Source of the DNA: Casuarius casuarius | Lineage: Eukaryota > Chordata > Aves > Casuariiformes > Casuariidae | Direction: 5' to 3' | DNA length: 64,000 bases | NCBI GenBank assembly: GCA_003342895.1 | Contig: PTFA01000398.1 | Span: forward strand, 5,763 to 69,762 | Part shown: piece by piece, positions 13,701-27,720 of the stretch | Position numbering within the stretch: position 1 is the first letter of the stretch | How the letters are laid out: every line of letters starts with the position of its first letter | Position numbers and translations under genes: made by a program | The notes under the pieces: generated by a model | Database searches by the model: none | Told to the model about the DNA's origin: nothing | What the model saw: the letters and a program-made list of their open reading frames with translations, nothing else

Positions 13701-16700
13701 CAGCTAATTCAATACAAGGTACACATGTTTCTGATGGGAATAAACAGCATTAGATTGTTTTTAAAATAATTGCAACATAGGACTTCTAGTAATTACTATT
13801 CACATTATCAACAAATAATATTCATAAGTCATTGGAATGTTACTCTTGGAATCTGTCTTACATTGTTCATCCCAGAGTTTTCAGCCAAAATGTTCTGTTT
13901 AAAGTTCTTTGAGGTGAGAGTTTTTGTATTATCCAAATATTAAGAACAAAACCTAAGTGAAGGCAAAGAATACTCTCCATTTGTTCTGAAATTTCCTTAC
14001 AGTAGGATAATATTTGTGCCCTCAATTACAGGTTAGACAGGGCAGTTATGACATCCCAGAGTGAATTTAGAGGTGTAAACACAAACCCATTCAAACTAAT
14101 GATAAGCAGCGACTGAAGACTGCATATCACTTTCTTTTGTGTTAATGGCTTCAGAAACTGGTATCTGAACCTGAAGCCTAGCTTGAGAGGTCAACTCTGC
14201 TCTATTCCCACCCTCATTTGCAAACACTTGAAGCACCTGTGGCAACTAGAAATAGTTTACATGGAAAATTATGAGAAGGAAAATATTTTGAACCACCTTT
14301 TACTATCCAGGTTTACACAGAGTGATATCTTAGTGCATGATAAACAATCCTGGTGAGCAGGGTGTCATCCAAGCATCCTTCTTTTCTGTTGCCCAAGCAT
14401 TAGACAAAAGAAAGACCATGGTAGGACTCACATTAGGTATAGCCTCCCAGTTTGACAGAAAAATGTTCCTTAAGTTTGTTTTTTCAGCTGTTTGCCCTTC
14501 TGAGAGGGGTTATCTAGCTCCCTCAGTTACTAATGAAATGTTATGTGAAACTGTCAAAATCTTAGAATGATTAAGATCTATCACATTTACAATTCTGTCA
14601 TCCAAGAAGTCACAGTTTCCCTACAGAAGAAGGAGCCTGATCAACTCCCGGTCTTGCTATATCAAAGATGCCATCAACAGGCTAATTTTCTATTTCTGAG
14701 CTTAGCACTTCCATCATGTTTCTTTGTTTCCGCTATCCTCTATGTTCAGCCAAAAATAAGCTCTTTCAGTTTTCCCCTCAAAACTTAACTCTTCCTTAAT
14801 GGTGACAGTAAATTACAAGTAGGTAAAGATCAGCAGGTAACGAGTTCTGATTACAGCCCCTGTCTCGCTTTTGAGAACAGGGCCTGCCACTTCCCATAGG
14901 TCTTGTCACAGCAGCTCCCAATCCCAATCTGTTGGCCTCCAGACACAAATGCTATATAAAAGTAGGTACTAAATGCAAACCGTTAAAATGCTTCTGTGAT
15001 TTGTATTATATCAATCATATTCAAAGATTGAAACACCCCAGTGAAAATTGCAAAGTCTCAGATTTTTTAAATTCCTCTGTGTGGTGACTAAAACGTTAGA
15101 GCAATTCGTTTAGTTTTAGAGATGGAATTCTGTGGAAGTTTCAGTGGTACATGCTTTGGTAAATCTTGCATATTCAGCATTAGGAATATCATCTAGAAGG
15201 TAATTGGTATAAGCAAGTCATTATGTAGAAAAAATACAAGACATTTGAGGCATCAGACAGCTCAAGGTAAATTCAGGAAGACTTTCATCTCTGTATCTAT
15301 ATTTCAACAGGAACCCGGAGTGGTAGCTCTTCAGGAGCATGCATTGCATGAATTTTTGGTCTTAATCCAATTCAGGATTGTTATTCAAATCACTGTTTAT
15401 GAAACCTCTGACCTTGTGTAACTGTGAATATTCTGGTCATGGAATCTTTTGCAATATCTGCTGCTGCTGCATTGTTTCATGATCATGACAGATCTCTTAT
15501 CTTTGCTCAGGGCTTCTGGTCTTCGTGGCACTACTTTACAGGCAAATTCATTATCAAAATAGGTATGCCCTGTGTTTCTCATTGACCTAATCAATCTGAC
15601 TGATTTCGTCAATGGAAGAGAGATTATTTCTTCTTAATATCTGTGAATATTCTTTTTCCCAGAAGAGAAATCTAGGCACTTGTTACTGGTTTTACTTTGA
15701 ATGGAAATATGAGGAGTATACCTCATGCATTGGCCTGGAGCATATGACCTCTGGACCTTTTGACTTATTTTAAAATAAGATGGACTTCCAAAATGGAATT
15801 ACTTCTCATTCAAACATATCTTCTAGCATAAGAAATGAAAGAAGAAACAGAAGATGAGACAGAGCAAATGCTGACAGGGGATTTTATATATTCTGTCCCT
15901 TGCTTAGGGACAAAAAGTAAAAGGAAGGAAATAAAAGTTATCATTTTGGATGTCTCAGGGAGAGGAAGCATTTCAAATTCACCCATTCACAGACCCGTCT
16001 ACAATACTATTTTTCACTGTGTAAAAGGTGCTTTGAGACCATTTCCTATGTAGTGCAGTTGCTTTCACTACAACCCAGTGAAGAGGCACGTAATGAGAAG
16101 GGAAAAAAGTTTGAAACAATTAAATGAACTGTAGCCCCTTGTTCCCTTATCCATTAAGGGAAGAGCATTATAGAAAACAGCTATGGTGACTAATAATACT
16201 GGGAAACTAGAAAGACAGCTAACATTAATGATAATGCACTTTCTGCCTCTTGAAGGTAATATCTCTGCAAGCAAATAATTTGAAATGCACACACTGAAAA
16301 GCATAGAATAAATACAAAAAATAAAAATGCTGGATAGCAGACAAGCAAAATATAAGTTTGAAATACAGTGATTGATGGTAGGGAAAGACATTAATTAAGC
16401 CTATTAAGTGCTGGTGGGATTTACATATAACATTAAAAAGTTTGGGAAAATCAAATTGTATGGCAAAATCATTTGAAACAAATTACCAAAGAAATCAATG
16501 TAGCTATGGATTTTCCTCATTGTCTTATAGAAGTAAAATGTTTGGAATATTGGAAACGAAATTGGAACACACAGTTTTGTATGCTGGATTTTGGCTTACA
16601 TTCAGTTATGTGCAGTTTGTGGTCACTGTTAAGCTTACAGATAAGTTAGGTAAAATCTTCTAACAATTCTGGCATTTGCTTGTATAAAGTCAGAGTTACA

Positions 16701-16830
16701 TAGGGGAATGACTGAACGGCTGAACACAAATGACCAAAATGTCACACTAGAATGATCATCTGATGGAAAGCAGGTTCTGTTGAATATGTTTATGTTCTGA
16801 TAATGAAGATTACATGATTTTCTCCTTCAC
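7759..16830. other. AT-rich gene desert
   Basis: No gene is recognised. A 38-base exon-like segment at 11355-11392 (+) has a pyrimidine-rich CAG acceptor and a GTAAGA donor. Near 11680 the motif GTTAAA recurs at ten-base spacing. A hydrophobic 107-codon minus-strand frame at 16068-16391 is explained by AT-rich composition. Confidence 0.65.
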
Positions 16831-16858
16831 TTTTTTTTTTTTTGGGGGGGGGGGAGGG
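16831..16858. repeat. T13-G11 homopolymer junction
   Basis: Thirteen T are followed directly by eleven G, then A and GGG. Such junctions are prone to sequencing length error, so the exact counts are uncertain. Confidence 0.9.
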
Positions 16859-19800
16859 ATTTTGATTTTACAGTGATTTAGTACACCAGGAATACAGAGA
16901 TAACTAGAACAAACTTTAGCAAATAAAAATCAGAGACATACTTAAAGAAGTATTTTTGCTTTATATTTGTGTCCTCTAATTAATTGCAAATCTAGGTTAA
17001 AAACAATTCACAGTGGTACTCCCTGCATAATAATTTATTCAAATTGGTTTTAATGTTTTTCAAAAGACTCCAAATGGAGAAAGGAAATTGCTATCAGAAT
17101 GTTGTATATATTCTATTTTTTTTCTGTTTTTTCCTGTTTTTTTTTCCCTGACTGCCATAAGATGATATTGTTGAAAGAGATCATGGGATTTTGAATTCCT
17201 GGAGATGCAGCTGATATACATACACACCTGTGTTTATGTATACCTGTACACATGCACACAATACACGCTGAGACATCCAAAGCATCTGAAATATGTGTGA
17301 GTATTATTATACTTTTTAAACAGTATAGCTACCTCTGTCTACCTAGCTTGAATGTCTGATTTAGAAGCAACTGACGAATTTAATTTGTCATATCGACAAA
17401 TGCATTTTCATTTTAAGTGGGTGTTTTGTATCCATAGGGAAATACATGAAGTTGCCAGGGTAACCATGAGTTTCTAAAGTTGTAGGATGAATAAATAGCT
17501 GCAGTCCAATAGATATATGGCTCTGTATGGGATGAAAATGATTCTGTCTGCATCCATTTTGACGAAGTTCAGAATGAATGGCAATCAGTATCTCATGCAA
17601 GCCTGTAACTAGAAGTATACTGACCAGCTCTTAGGATACCTTCTCAGACAGGCGAGGGTGTTACTGAGAAAAAGCTTTAACAGAGTTATTTGATCGAATC
17701 TGCCTGTCTTTGCTTTCCCTGTACTAGGCTAATTTGCGCCTACTCTATTCTACAGCAGCCAGGGCAAATGTGGTCATCTTTGCAAGGCAGAGCAGCTCCA
17801 AGAGTTGCTATGGTGCTTTGCACGGGTGCTGACTTGCTATTATGAGCACCTTGTGATTTGTTTTGAAAGTTTGTATTAGACACATAGACACCACTTTCAT
17901 ATTCTGCAAAAATCTATTGCTTCTAGGCAAAAAGTAAAGTAAGAGAATACTACATGTGCCCCGTTGGTGAAGACTGAAAGCCAGAAATTGTGAACCTTAA
18001 ATGTGGCTTGTCATGGGAGCAATAAGTCAGTCTCACAACTCTCCTTGATTGGAAATCAATAGGTGTTTTGCACTTTGGATTCTTCTGGATCCCAACAAGA
18101 AAAGCATAAACACTCTCAAGAAAGACAACTATTTTATTAACATCCCAGAAAAGGTGGTAGATAGTAGGTTATAAAATCTTACATCCCTTCTGATGCTGGA
18201 TACCCCAAACTGATAAAGTATCAGGCCAACCTCTAATCAGGCCATGGTATGGTGTGCGGATCCCATCCATGGTAAGGTTCACTGATACTGTGGTCTTTAG
18301 AGTTTTTATAGGATGTTTGTATGGAAACATGTTGCTTCACTTCAAGATAAAGACAAGAACGTGCCTATGTCATCATCGCTGATGCTAGGTGGGTGCAGCC
18401 TACAGTTCTGTTACGGTTAGCTGGCTAAGTTCACCCTACATCAAGGGATATGTGCAGCACAGCACAGTCCTGAAGGCTGAGTGATATGTGCTGTACAGTA
18501 TGACACAACACATGCACATGCCTGCACCTATTCAGGTAAACAGTTACATTGCTTGCTAACTCCCCAATGTACAATAGTCTTGCAGTTAGGACCACTGCAA
18601 ATGGGAAACCTGTTGCTGTACAAACATGTTCATGAATTCAGAGACTAGCTGCTGCCAATACATTTAAGCTCAGCTACTGCAGTAGCTCTTACTAAGATAC
18701 TTAGTTTCACAGAGATGATCAGACTTCCCAGATTTCAAAATATTTTGTTTCCCAAAACCATGTAAAGATTAACTTTGTAACATTTACAACTGGACATATG
18801 AACAAGATAGTGGGCCTAAGTGCACTCACCCTATCAATCTGAAAATCATGGACCTAACTATTTTAATGATAAATGTTATGATGTATCATCATAAAAAATG
18901 TTCCACAGTAGTCAGAATTGAGGTTAAGAAAAGTCAGATTTAATGTAGTATAAACATTTGCCTTAAACTTTTGTGGTCTCAACATAAAATGTTGTTGCAG
19001 AGCCATTGCCTAAATATATATCACATAGCTTTATACTAATCAGACTGCATATGAGTGACTGTCTTCTCATTAGCTCTAGCTGTCACGGGATAATATTGTA
19101 AGTTGGAACTATAGACCCCTATTGACTTTTTTAATAGTAATATCAATTACTTTACAAATGTGATTAGACTCAAATAAGATGGGATTCAGGGCTGTCATTC
19201 TCATCTACGGGATCTGAGCAAAGTAAGTTTTTATTTCTCCCTGTGTTGCTGCAATGTAGCAAAAAAATTAGCTGGCTCTCTTGCACTTAAGTGCGGTCAT
19301 CTTATTAAGACAGAAACTTTTGTCTAATTCTCTTCAGATAGCTCAGTTCAGCATAGGTTTGACACTCATTTGCTATTTTGTTCACACCTAAAACTACAGT
19401 TGGCCTGTTTCCTATGTTCTTTGTCTTGCTCTTTTTTTTCTTTCTCCTTTAGGGGGCAGGACAGGGATTAAAACCTTTTTGGCTGCTGCTAAGTTATGAA
19501 TGACACTGAAAAAATTCAGCTATTTGCAGTGTAATAGACCAAGGTTAGCCTGAGCCAGGAATATCAGTCTTCTACTAGTCCAAAGGCTCAGGGACAGAGG
19601 AGGAGAAGGGGAAAGGAGAGACTGGGTGCTGGCAGGACTTCAGATACTTTGTTTTCAGGGCAAGTTCGATAGCTCTGTAAGTCTAAAATTAGAAATATGT
19701 GCTATATTGAGAAATTAGCAGTAAGGAAAGTGTGCAATCTTTCCGAGACATCTAACAAAACAGTAATAAAATGATTTCCCAAGGTCAAATGTCTCCTTTT

Positions 19801-22800
19801 AATACTACTTGAAATACCTCTAAAATCCTTCAGTGAAGTCGTGTGCAAGTCTGAGGTCACTTCGGCCCTATAGTGAAGGTTTTTACAATGAAATAGAAGA
19901 TGATAAATCAGTGGGACAGATCACATCACAAAGAATATCTATAGATCCTAGCAATGGCTTTTTAAGGCTGGAACATCTAATAAATATTAGAAGGACTTGA
20001 TAAAAAGGAACCTTGTCAATAAATGTTTGCCATTTCCAAGCTGGATTTGCATGATTAGCTCCAACTGCTATTACTTTCAAATGATTTCAGATGTTTTGGA
20101 CTGAGCGTGAAATATGCTGATGTAGCATTCACTGAGTTCTGCAGTAGTTGTTCATGTATTTAAATGCAGACTTTGACCAAATAGCTTCTACCTGTATTCG
20201 CTCCTATGTCAGACATTGCTCTCTTTGTGCTTGTACAGAAACTTTATGCTGTTTATGACATCTGTGTCTTACTGTAATATAAATATTAAATAGTAAAATA
20301 TTTTGCACTTTCATAGGATCTTGCTCCCAAGAAACCTCATAACAATATTATCATAAAAGTATGTGTATACTGAGCAGTGGGGAGTGATGCAAGGAACCCC
20401 GGAACAGGCAGATAACTCTTCAGAGAGTGGGACGGAGTCATGAAAGGCTGATGGTTTAGGTTCCATTAATGAGTTAATGATCTGAACTCTTTATCAAGAC
20501 CAATTAACTTGCAGTCAGCAAGTGGTGTTGGTACAGCAGTGCTGCGTCAAAGACCTAGGAGAGAAGACCATGAGATGATACTTTTGACTGCTGGTTGTTA
20601 CTCTGCCTCTCTGACACTGAGGGTTGGTCCCACAGGCTTTCTCTGAGTATGCTTTGGATATCTGTGTCACTCTAGAACAGTCCAGTGGTTAAAGTACAGC
20701 TAGGGTGCAATTGGCTAGATACAAATCCCTATTTTGCCTAATTTCATGGCAGAAGATAGGAATGCAGTCTTGACATCACAGTGCAGCATCCAAAATGGTA
20801 GACTGCAATGGATGCATTTTCTTTCAGGGTTTTTTTTTTGTGCACAGAGATGAGCTGGGCAACTCCAAGAGAGGTTCTGTGGCTTTGCATGCCAGCCAGA
20901 GGAAAGCGCCTGTGGCTACCTGAGCGTATAGATCTCCAAGTCTTTCCTATGGATTCCTTTACTAGCTAGTTTAGATAGGTTACTATAATGATCAAACGAC
21001 TAGAAAATCATTCTCTTTTTACAAATATTTTCCGAAGATAGGGTAAATGACAATTGCTGATATTATAGGTGTCTTGTGTTTTAAGAGCTGGGTGAGGCTA
21101 ACTTACTTAATCAGATTTTCCTTTCCTACTGCATCAGTTTGCAGAGATATTTCCCATCCATGCATCTTTTTGCCTTGGGGAATTTAGCAGGAAACTTAGT
21201 ACACGTTCAAACACTACTACAGCTGGATAGTTTAGTGATTTCTATTCTGGTCACATCATAAATAATCTTCTGACCTCTTGTTCCAATACATAGTAAAGGT
21301 GATTGGAAAAAATCTACACCATTGTGTTGAGTGGAGTTGATTTGGGATCACTAAAGTACTATTAAACCAGCATATTTTGAGTTTTTTTCTTATTCTTAAA
21401 ATTTTGCTGTTAGCTCTAACCATATGGGTAGAGGGAGATTTCTGAAACCATATGAAATATAATAATAAACAATAATATTGCTTTGCACTTGGATAGCTAT
21501 TTCCTGTTCAGGATCCCATAGACATAAATTAATTTTCTCCTACCTCTCTGTTTTGCAAGCACATACAGAAGCCAGAAACTGAAACACCAAATCAGAATTA
21601 AATGCTCGAACTCATTTAGAAAATACAAATACCTCGTTCATAAAAAGAGCTAGAGCCAAAGACCAGAACAATGAAAGTTTTGAATGCCTTTGAAAGGCGA
21701 GAGTGTCAACAATGGATTAAAAAACTTGTTTTAAGTACATTTATTTACAAGTAATTTTGTTTTTACGTAAAACACTTCAGCAATTGTTACATGAGTTGTG
21801 CGAAAAGGAAAGTAAGTCAAAGACGTTGAAATTTATAGCAAAGATTCCTTATGTTACAAAGGACACAGCCAGCTCCAGTTCAGACCAACGGTAAAATATC
21901 CATTCACCTGAGTAGGCACCATGTCAGGCCCTCCTTGTCTCCGTCCTCATTGCAGGATTTGCTACAGTGCCCATCCGTAAGAGGAAATGTAGCTAGCAAC
22001 AACTGGAATTAAATGGTGACCAGTTGAACCAATGGGTTTTTAGGGCCCTATACCAGTAAACTCTAGGGAGAGACTCATCCTGAGAAAAATGGTTCTATTG
22101 CAAGAGCCAGACCTTTGTGAAAATATGAATTTTAGTTGTTAGAGAACCAATGATAGTTGACAGTTTAAAAAAAAATTGTAGAGAGTTGCCATTTTTGTTT
22201 TTATTCAGAGGAATACTGTTTTGGTATCTGCTGTTTTACTTTAGTTTGGTAAAAACAAGACTCTGCATTGACTATTGGATGTAATGATTCCTTGCATTAC
22301 CTAGCTGTCAGAAACAGGTTAAAAGTATACTTGATTTTTTTCATATAATTCAAGAAAGGCTCATTTACTTCATAGGTGGGTTTAAAAAACTAAAGCACAG
22401 GACCATATTCAGATTTAATGTAGACATGATGACTTATGTGGAGCTATATCTATTAACTTCAGATTTGAAAAAGATCTTTCTGTGAGGAGGATGAGCGTTT
22501 TCATTAAGAGGAGGCAAATGAGTTGGGCAGTCATTTTAAGTATTACACAGCCCCTTCTGTACCTGAATATTGTGAGCAAAACATTAAAGCCTCTGTACCC
22601 ACAAATTCCTTTGTGTCTTTTACATCCTGCTCTGGGTACAAAACTCAATCCTCTGTCTCCAATACTGTGTATTTTTTATCAATATACTGAGGTTACCAAT
22701 CTATATGTACTGGACACCATTTTACAGTTTGTCCTCTGAATATCTAGATTAATGAGGAATTTGCTAGGGTTTGAAAGCTCTGAAATACCAGAAAATGTTT

Positions 22801-25301
22801 CCCAAATCACTGAAGACTGATTAGGCTCCTAGAAAGTAACTTCTTACTTAAACTAAATTGAAAAAAATGGAAAAAAGGTCTGTTACTTCAAATATATATT
22901 ACAATTATTTGCATCATATAGAGTATTTTAATGGTTAATAAAAAATAGAAGATACTGGTCCCATATAAGTTTATATATAAAGAAAACAAGTAAAAAGGAA
23001 ATTGTGCAAACTGCAAGACAGCTGCAAGAACGAGCAATCCCGAATTACAATGGAGGCTGGATTGAGCTTCTTCATTTTATAGTCAAAGCTCATTTGTCTA
23101 GTCAGAATCTTACAAAAAAGGAAATTCCATCTGTTCAATAAATGAAGAATATTTTTGCACAGTTGTTTTTAACATTTGAACTGCACGAGAAGTACTTCAG
23201 TGCAGATTTGGGTCTCTTGCAAAGTCCACTGAAATTGCTGAAAACACAAAGAAGCTTTACGTTAGATAGAAATTGTAGTAAAACCATACACCCAGAAATG
23301 AATTCCATTACTGGTGAACTGATTTTTCGTTAATGAAAGCTCTTTTAGCTCCTCTAGCCCTTTTCACTCTTTTTACACAATTATTTGTCTGTAGAATGAT
23401 TTCTTTTCTTATCACGTTACTTTAACTTTGGTGAAAAGTTCTGCCCTGACTGTTACCTATGGAGTCAGAATCCCCTTAACTCCCTGCAGCAGATAACCAC
23501 GATCAATACCCATGCAAGCTTCCTACAAACTGCTCTTTGAAAAGTCTCAGCATGGAGAGGCGCACTAAGTGGGAACTGGAGTTCAGTTCCCCTCTTCATA
23601 ATCATGTTCTGTGATCTCTACAGAGAAGGTAAAGGCAGGAATAGTGACTTCGATGTGAACACCTACTCTGCAGGACTTGGATTGGGATAAACAGCTGCAT
23701 TTCACAAAGTAATGAGCAACTGTCGGGCACGACAACTGCACTGGGTCTCTGCTTGCTTAGCTGCATTTGACCTGCAAATGCCAGCCTGTTCCCCAAGCTG
23801 CTCCATGGCTGCAGTTAAGGCTTTCTGTGTAGAAGTGCCTGCTTATGGGAGGCAGATTCCAAGGACAAGATTTCAGACTCTGTATTCTCACTAATCCACC
23901 TTGTCTGTTTAGTTTGCCCATGGAGTTATTTTACTGGATGTTTCTAAAGTGATACATGAAGTTAAAAATAAAGAGCCCTTCATTCTGTCAGTCTAACGAG
24001 TATATATCTCATTTCTTTTTTCTCTCTGTCTTACCAAGATAAAAGCTGTAAATAATCATAAATACCTTTTTTAAGATGGTCACTACTCCTATAAAAGTCG
24101 ACATAATTTTGAACTTTGTTTGTTTAAGGTGAATGAAAGGAGAACACGGATGAAGAAACAAAGAACCTCAGGCCTTAGTGACTCTAGATACCTCTTAGTT
24201 AGGCAAGCTGAAATACTCTACTACATAATAAGATAGATGCAAATAATTTCTGATGTTTCAGCTCTTGCTTTAATGATTCCAGCAGTTGTGTTTGGGAGAC
24301 TGAGCCTTGTTTTAGTAAGGGACATAGCAGTGGCTTTGGCTTGTTCTCTGTGACTTTTTCCTCATAGGCATGCATCTTGCTAGGTCTAAAAAAGCTGGGA
24401 TTAGCTTCTGCATTTCTTTTACATTAGGAAATCTCAGAACAAAATCAAGCATTTATGCTGTAACAAAAGCAATGTTGACTAATACAATAAAGAAAGCTTA
24501 TTTTAATGCGGTAATAATAATAGAATTATGAAGGATTTAGGCTAACACACCTATTTCAGCTTCTATTTAGGTGACTGATAAAATTGCTTAATTTACATAT
24601 GCTGCACACTGATATTTTTTATTCAAGTCAGGAGAGCTGAACACTGCTGAAATAGTAGCAAATGTATTGGATGTCTAGAAATGGACTTCAATGCCCACAT
24701 ACAGGAATAATAAATTCAAATACTTTAATTTAAACACCTGCAACTCAAAAGTATTTTTATTTTTTAGAGTTTTTTGGGCACCAAATTATATCTTTTAGGC
24801 ATTTTTGGCACATCCTATTTTCAACGGTACATATTAAGGTAATCCACATTCATAAGCTAAGGTTACTCATGTGCATTACACTAGTTCTTAAGGACCAACA
24901 CAAATTGGAGATAATGGTAGCGATAATGTATTTTGATTTGTTATCACACAAAGTAGTTTCCTGTCTTTGCCCCCAAAGAGCCTCATCTGGCTTTTCTATT
25001 AGAAAAGGTGAAAAAATTTTGTGCCTGTAAAGAAATAGGAATCCCCTAATTCTTCAGGACATTCAAATTGCATCTCTCTGGAGGATTAAAATAAATTACA
25101 ATTAAATCTTCCTCCATAGATAAATTTGATTTATTATCATATTTTTATGGGAAAATTACATTAACATTGTCATTAGATTTAATTAGATGTGGTTTACGGA
25201 AGCAAGGTTTTATAGACTAGATGCTTGTAGGCAAGATCCTCATTTTCAGGGCTAGTAGTGAGAAGTGATTGGTCATGCACTCCCTTCAACTCATCAATTA
25301 G
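16859..25301. other. AT-rich gene desert
   Basis: No gene or transposon is recognised. A weak CA/TG-rich low-complexity stretch lies at about 17213-17270. Regions near 24470-24640 and 25070-25210 carry several TTAATTT and AATTAG cores and look like candidate conserved enhancers, but conservation cannot be judged from one genome. Confidence 0.65.
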
Positions 25302-25319
25302 CAATAATAATAATAATAA
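25302..25319. repeat. (AAT)n microsatellite
   Basis: About six consecutive AAT units. Confidence 0.9.
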
Positions 25320-25800
25320 AAATTGCTAGTCTTCTTATTTTTCTTGTTACATATTTCATCTCTGCCAATTTTTAAAAGTATATTTTAGGAAAAAATAACC
25401 CAAACAATTTACAGAACAGTACTCTCTAATAATTGGGATGGAAATACTAAAATAAAAAGCCTAATGTGTCAAAGATGGCCACTAGCCTTTTTGATAGATC
25501 AAAATATATTTATTTTTGAAGAAAACATCATCATAAAGAGATTTTTCAGTAATAAAAGATCCTCTTTGTTGTAGAACAAGGATCCAGCAGCTCCTGAAGG
25601 TTTATGGGTCACTTCTAAAGCATTCAAAAACATAAGTAAGAAAAAATCAAATTAGGTACAAGTTCACCCTACAGGGATTGACAGCAGAAATAAAATTTGT
25701 AGCAAACAATACTAGGAATGTACAAGCCAGTATAACAAATTCTATGTGGTTGCTTTAAGAAAAAAATAGACCTCGTTAAATCGAGTGTCTCATTATTTCC
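25320..25800. other. AT-rich non-coding DNA
   Basis: Nothing recognised. The composition changes sharply at the right edge, where a GC-rich block begins. Confidence 0.7.
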
Positions 25801-26043
25801 CCCAGTTGGGCCCAATCAGCCCATTGGGCACAGGTGCTGCAGAAGCAGCCGCCCGCGGGGGCAATCAGAGGAGGCAGCTGGGGCAGGTGGGTGCAGGGGA
25901 GCAGAAAGCTGGAGAGCAGGGAGGTGGAAGGGGCTGACTCTGTCCTGTTCCACTTGTGGGCTAACTTTGTGCTGCTGGCTCTTCTTGCTCCAAGAAGGAT
26001 GTATAATGATATGCAGGAGGACTTATGTGAGGCCTGCGTATGG
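25801..26043 (+). promoter_or_regulatory. promoter-like block: opposed CCAAT boxes and exon-like tail with GTGAGT donor
   Basis: A CCAAT box (25812-25816, in context CCAATCAG) and an inverted one (ATTGG at 25823-25827) form a 7-base stem GCCCAAT/ATTGGGC around a 6-base loop, overlapping the palindrome TTGGGCCCAA (25806-25815). CCAATCAG and CCAATGG are both good NF-Y contexts. A GC-rich stretch with a CCGCCCGCGGGG core follows. The sequence then stays open in one + frame, without an ATG start at the left, to a strong GTGAGT donor at 26044. An alternative view is an internal exon, because a pyrimidine run ending in CCCAG lies at 25796-25805. The block stands out from an AT-rich desert. It could start a long non-coding RNA or be a decayed repeat. 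Confidence 0.4.
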
Positions 26044-27670
26044 GTGAGTACTGGCTTCCATCCTTCTGTGGGTGGGCAGTCTTTTTTGTTTTGGTTGGTT
26101 GGTCTAGTTATATGTTTGTGAAGTTAAGCATGTGCAGTTTGAAGTCTTCTTGTATGCATACATGCAGCTGGCAGTATTTGTAGTGTTAGGTATGTCTGCT
26201 GAGATACTGCTTTTTACTTGCAATATTTTGTTCTTATCATTGCAGTAAAATGCTGTAAAACTTCTGGTTTTGTAACAAAACAATAGGGTAAGTGGCTGTG
26301 AATTTCATACTTTAGAGAGGGGAAAAAAAAGGAAAAATACTCCTGTGGCTTTCTTCTTATATTGGCGTAAAGCCTCCACTTGCAATTTAAAGCAAACTTG
26401 TCACAGATAACTGCAAGTTATTGTTGGGCAAGGTATGCTTGAGCACAACATGAAGAATGTGTGTATCTCCCTTCCAGGTGTCTTCTGTTGAATGCTATGG
26501 GTCTTAAGCTTAAGAAAGTTGCTGTGCCTTCTATCCAGCAGTGTCAGGAGACAGGTGATTAGTGTCTCTTAACCTTCGGCATCCTGGCAATATGGGCGTA
26601 GTTGTGCAGCAAATCCAGCATCCAGCTGTCTGTGTTTTCATGTATTAGACATTCAAATAACTTTCAGTTCTTGGTAGTGTTATTAGTATAATCCTTTAAA
26701 ATAGTTTTCTGGAGTAACTACTGCTGAATCCATTTTTCTAGTAAGACAGTCATTCTCAGGGATTTTTTTTTTTTTGGTCTTTTAGGAGCTACTTCTATTT
26801 TCTCATGTATGCTCTCTAGTGTTCTTTACTATCTCTAATGTGTTCTGGTACAGTATAGATATGTATGTTTGTGTGTCACCAAAGTTGTATGGAAAACAGT
26901 ATGTCTTGCCTCTGCTACTATCCCATGTAATAGGAACTTCTGAGGTCTGTTTACCCTGCCCTGTGAAACTGGTCTGAGTCATCGTCACATGGCCTTCTGC
27001 AGGTCCTGCACACGATGGCAATACACATTTGTGTCACCCCTCATTCATATTGCTTTGAGTTTAAGGGTTTGTTCAACACCATTAGGTTAAAGCTTTGAAC
27101 ACTGATGTTTCAAGATGTACTGCTTCTAGGCCATTACTGTCATACTATGAAAAGCAAATATGCTTTACGTGTGGGGGGACTCTTTTTGCTTTGCTTTTGT
27201 TGTTGGCTCCCTCCTTCTTTGGTCCCTATTGAGCTAAAGCACAATACTGTAAAATAGCACCCTGTCAAAAATGAAAAATACTGTGGTACCCTGGTAGAGG
27301 AAGGCTGTACTGTAGTGTGAACAAGGTAGAAAAGGGAGCTTGGAAGCCTTGCTTTTCCCCTGGTATTTCCTTTCTGGTGCAGTAGTCTCTAAATTGAGCA
27401 GATTGCACGTTATTCTGTGTGCACTATGAGAAATCTCCAGTAACGTATCATTGCTTTTTGAAGTGCTGCTTATAATGATAATGGTTTGCATTTATGCAGA
27501 GCAAAAGTCCAACTTGGGAACAAGATCAGACATGGAAAAACATTTTCATTTTGTAAGAATGTGAAAATGGAGGCTTGTCACTTTAGCCACAGTTCATATA
27601 TTACCCTGATAGACTTTTCTTTCTTCCTTTCTGTTTTTTCCTCCCCTCCAGTATTTTCCATTTGTGGATG
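26044..27670. other. non-coding DNA, T- and G-rich on the + strand
   Basis: No gene is recognised. A very strong pyrimidine tract ending in CCTCCAG lies at about 27618-27650, just before a short tandem repeat. No convincing donor pairs with it. Confidence 0.6.
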
Positions 27671-27720
27671 GATGATGAATATCTTGTTCTTGCTGGATGA
27701 TGGATATCTTGTACTTGTTC
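27671..27720. repeat. two-copy 25-base tandem duplication
   Basis: The units at 27671-27695 and 27696-27720 share GATGATG, ATATCTTGT and CTTG and differ at about four positions. This is a diverged local duplication. Confidence 0.85.

Noticed and set aside
16068..16391. Hydrophobic 107-codon minus-strand frame resembling a membrane protein
   Set aside because: Phe/Ile/Leu/Ser richness is expected when AT-rich DNA is translated. There is no receptor motif, and no splice or promoter context.
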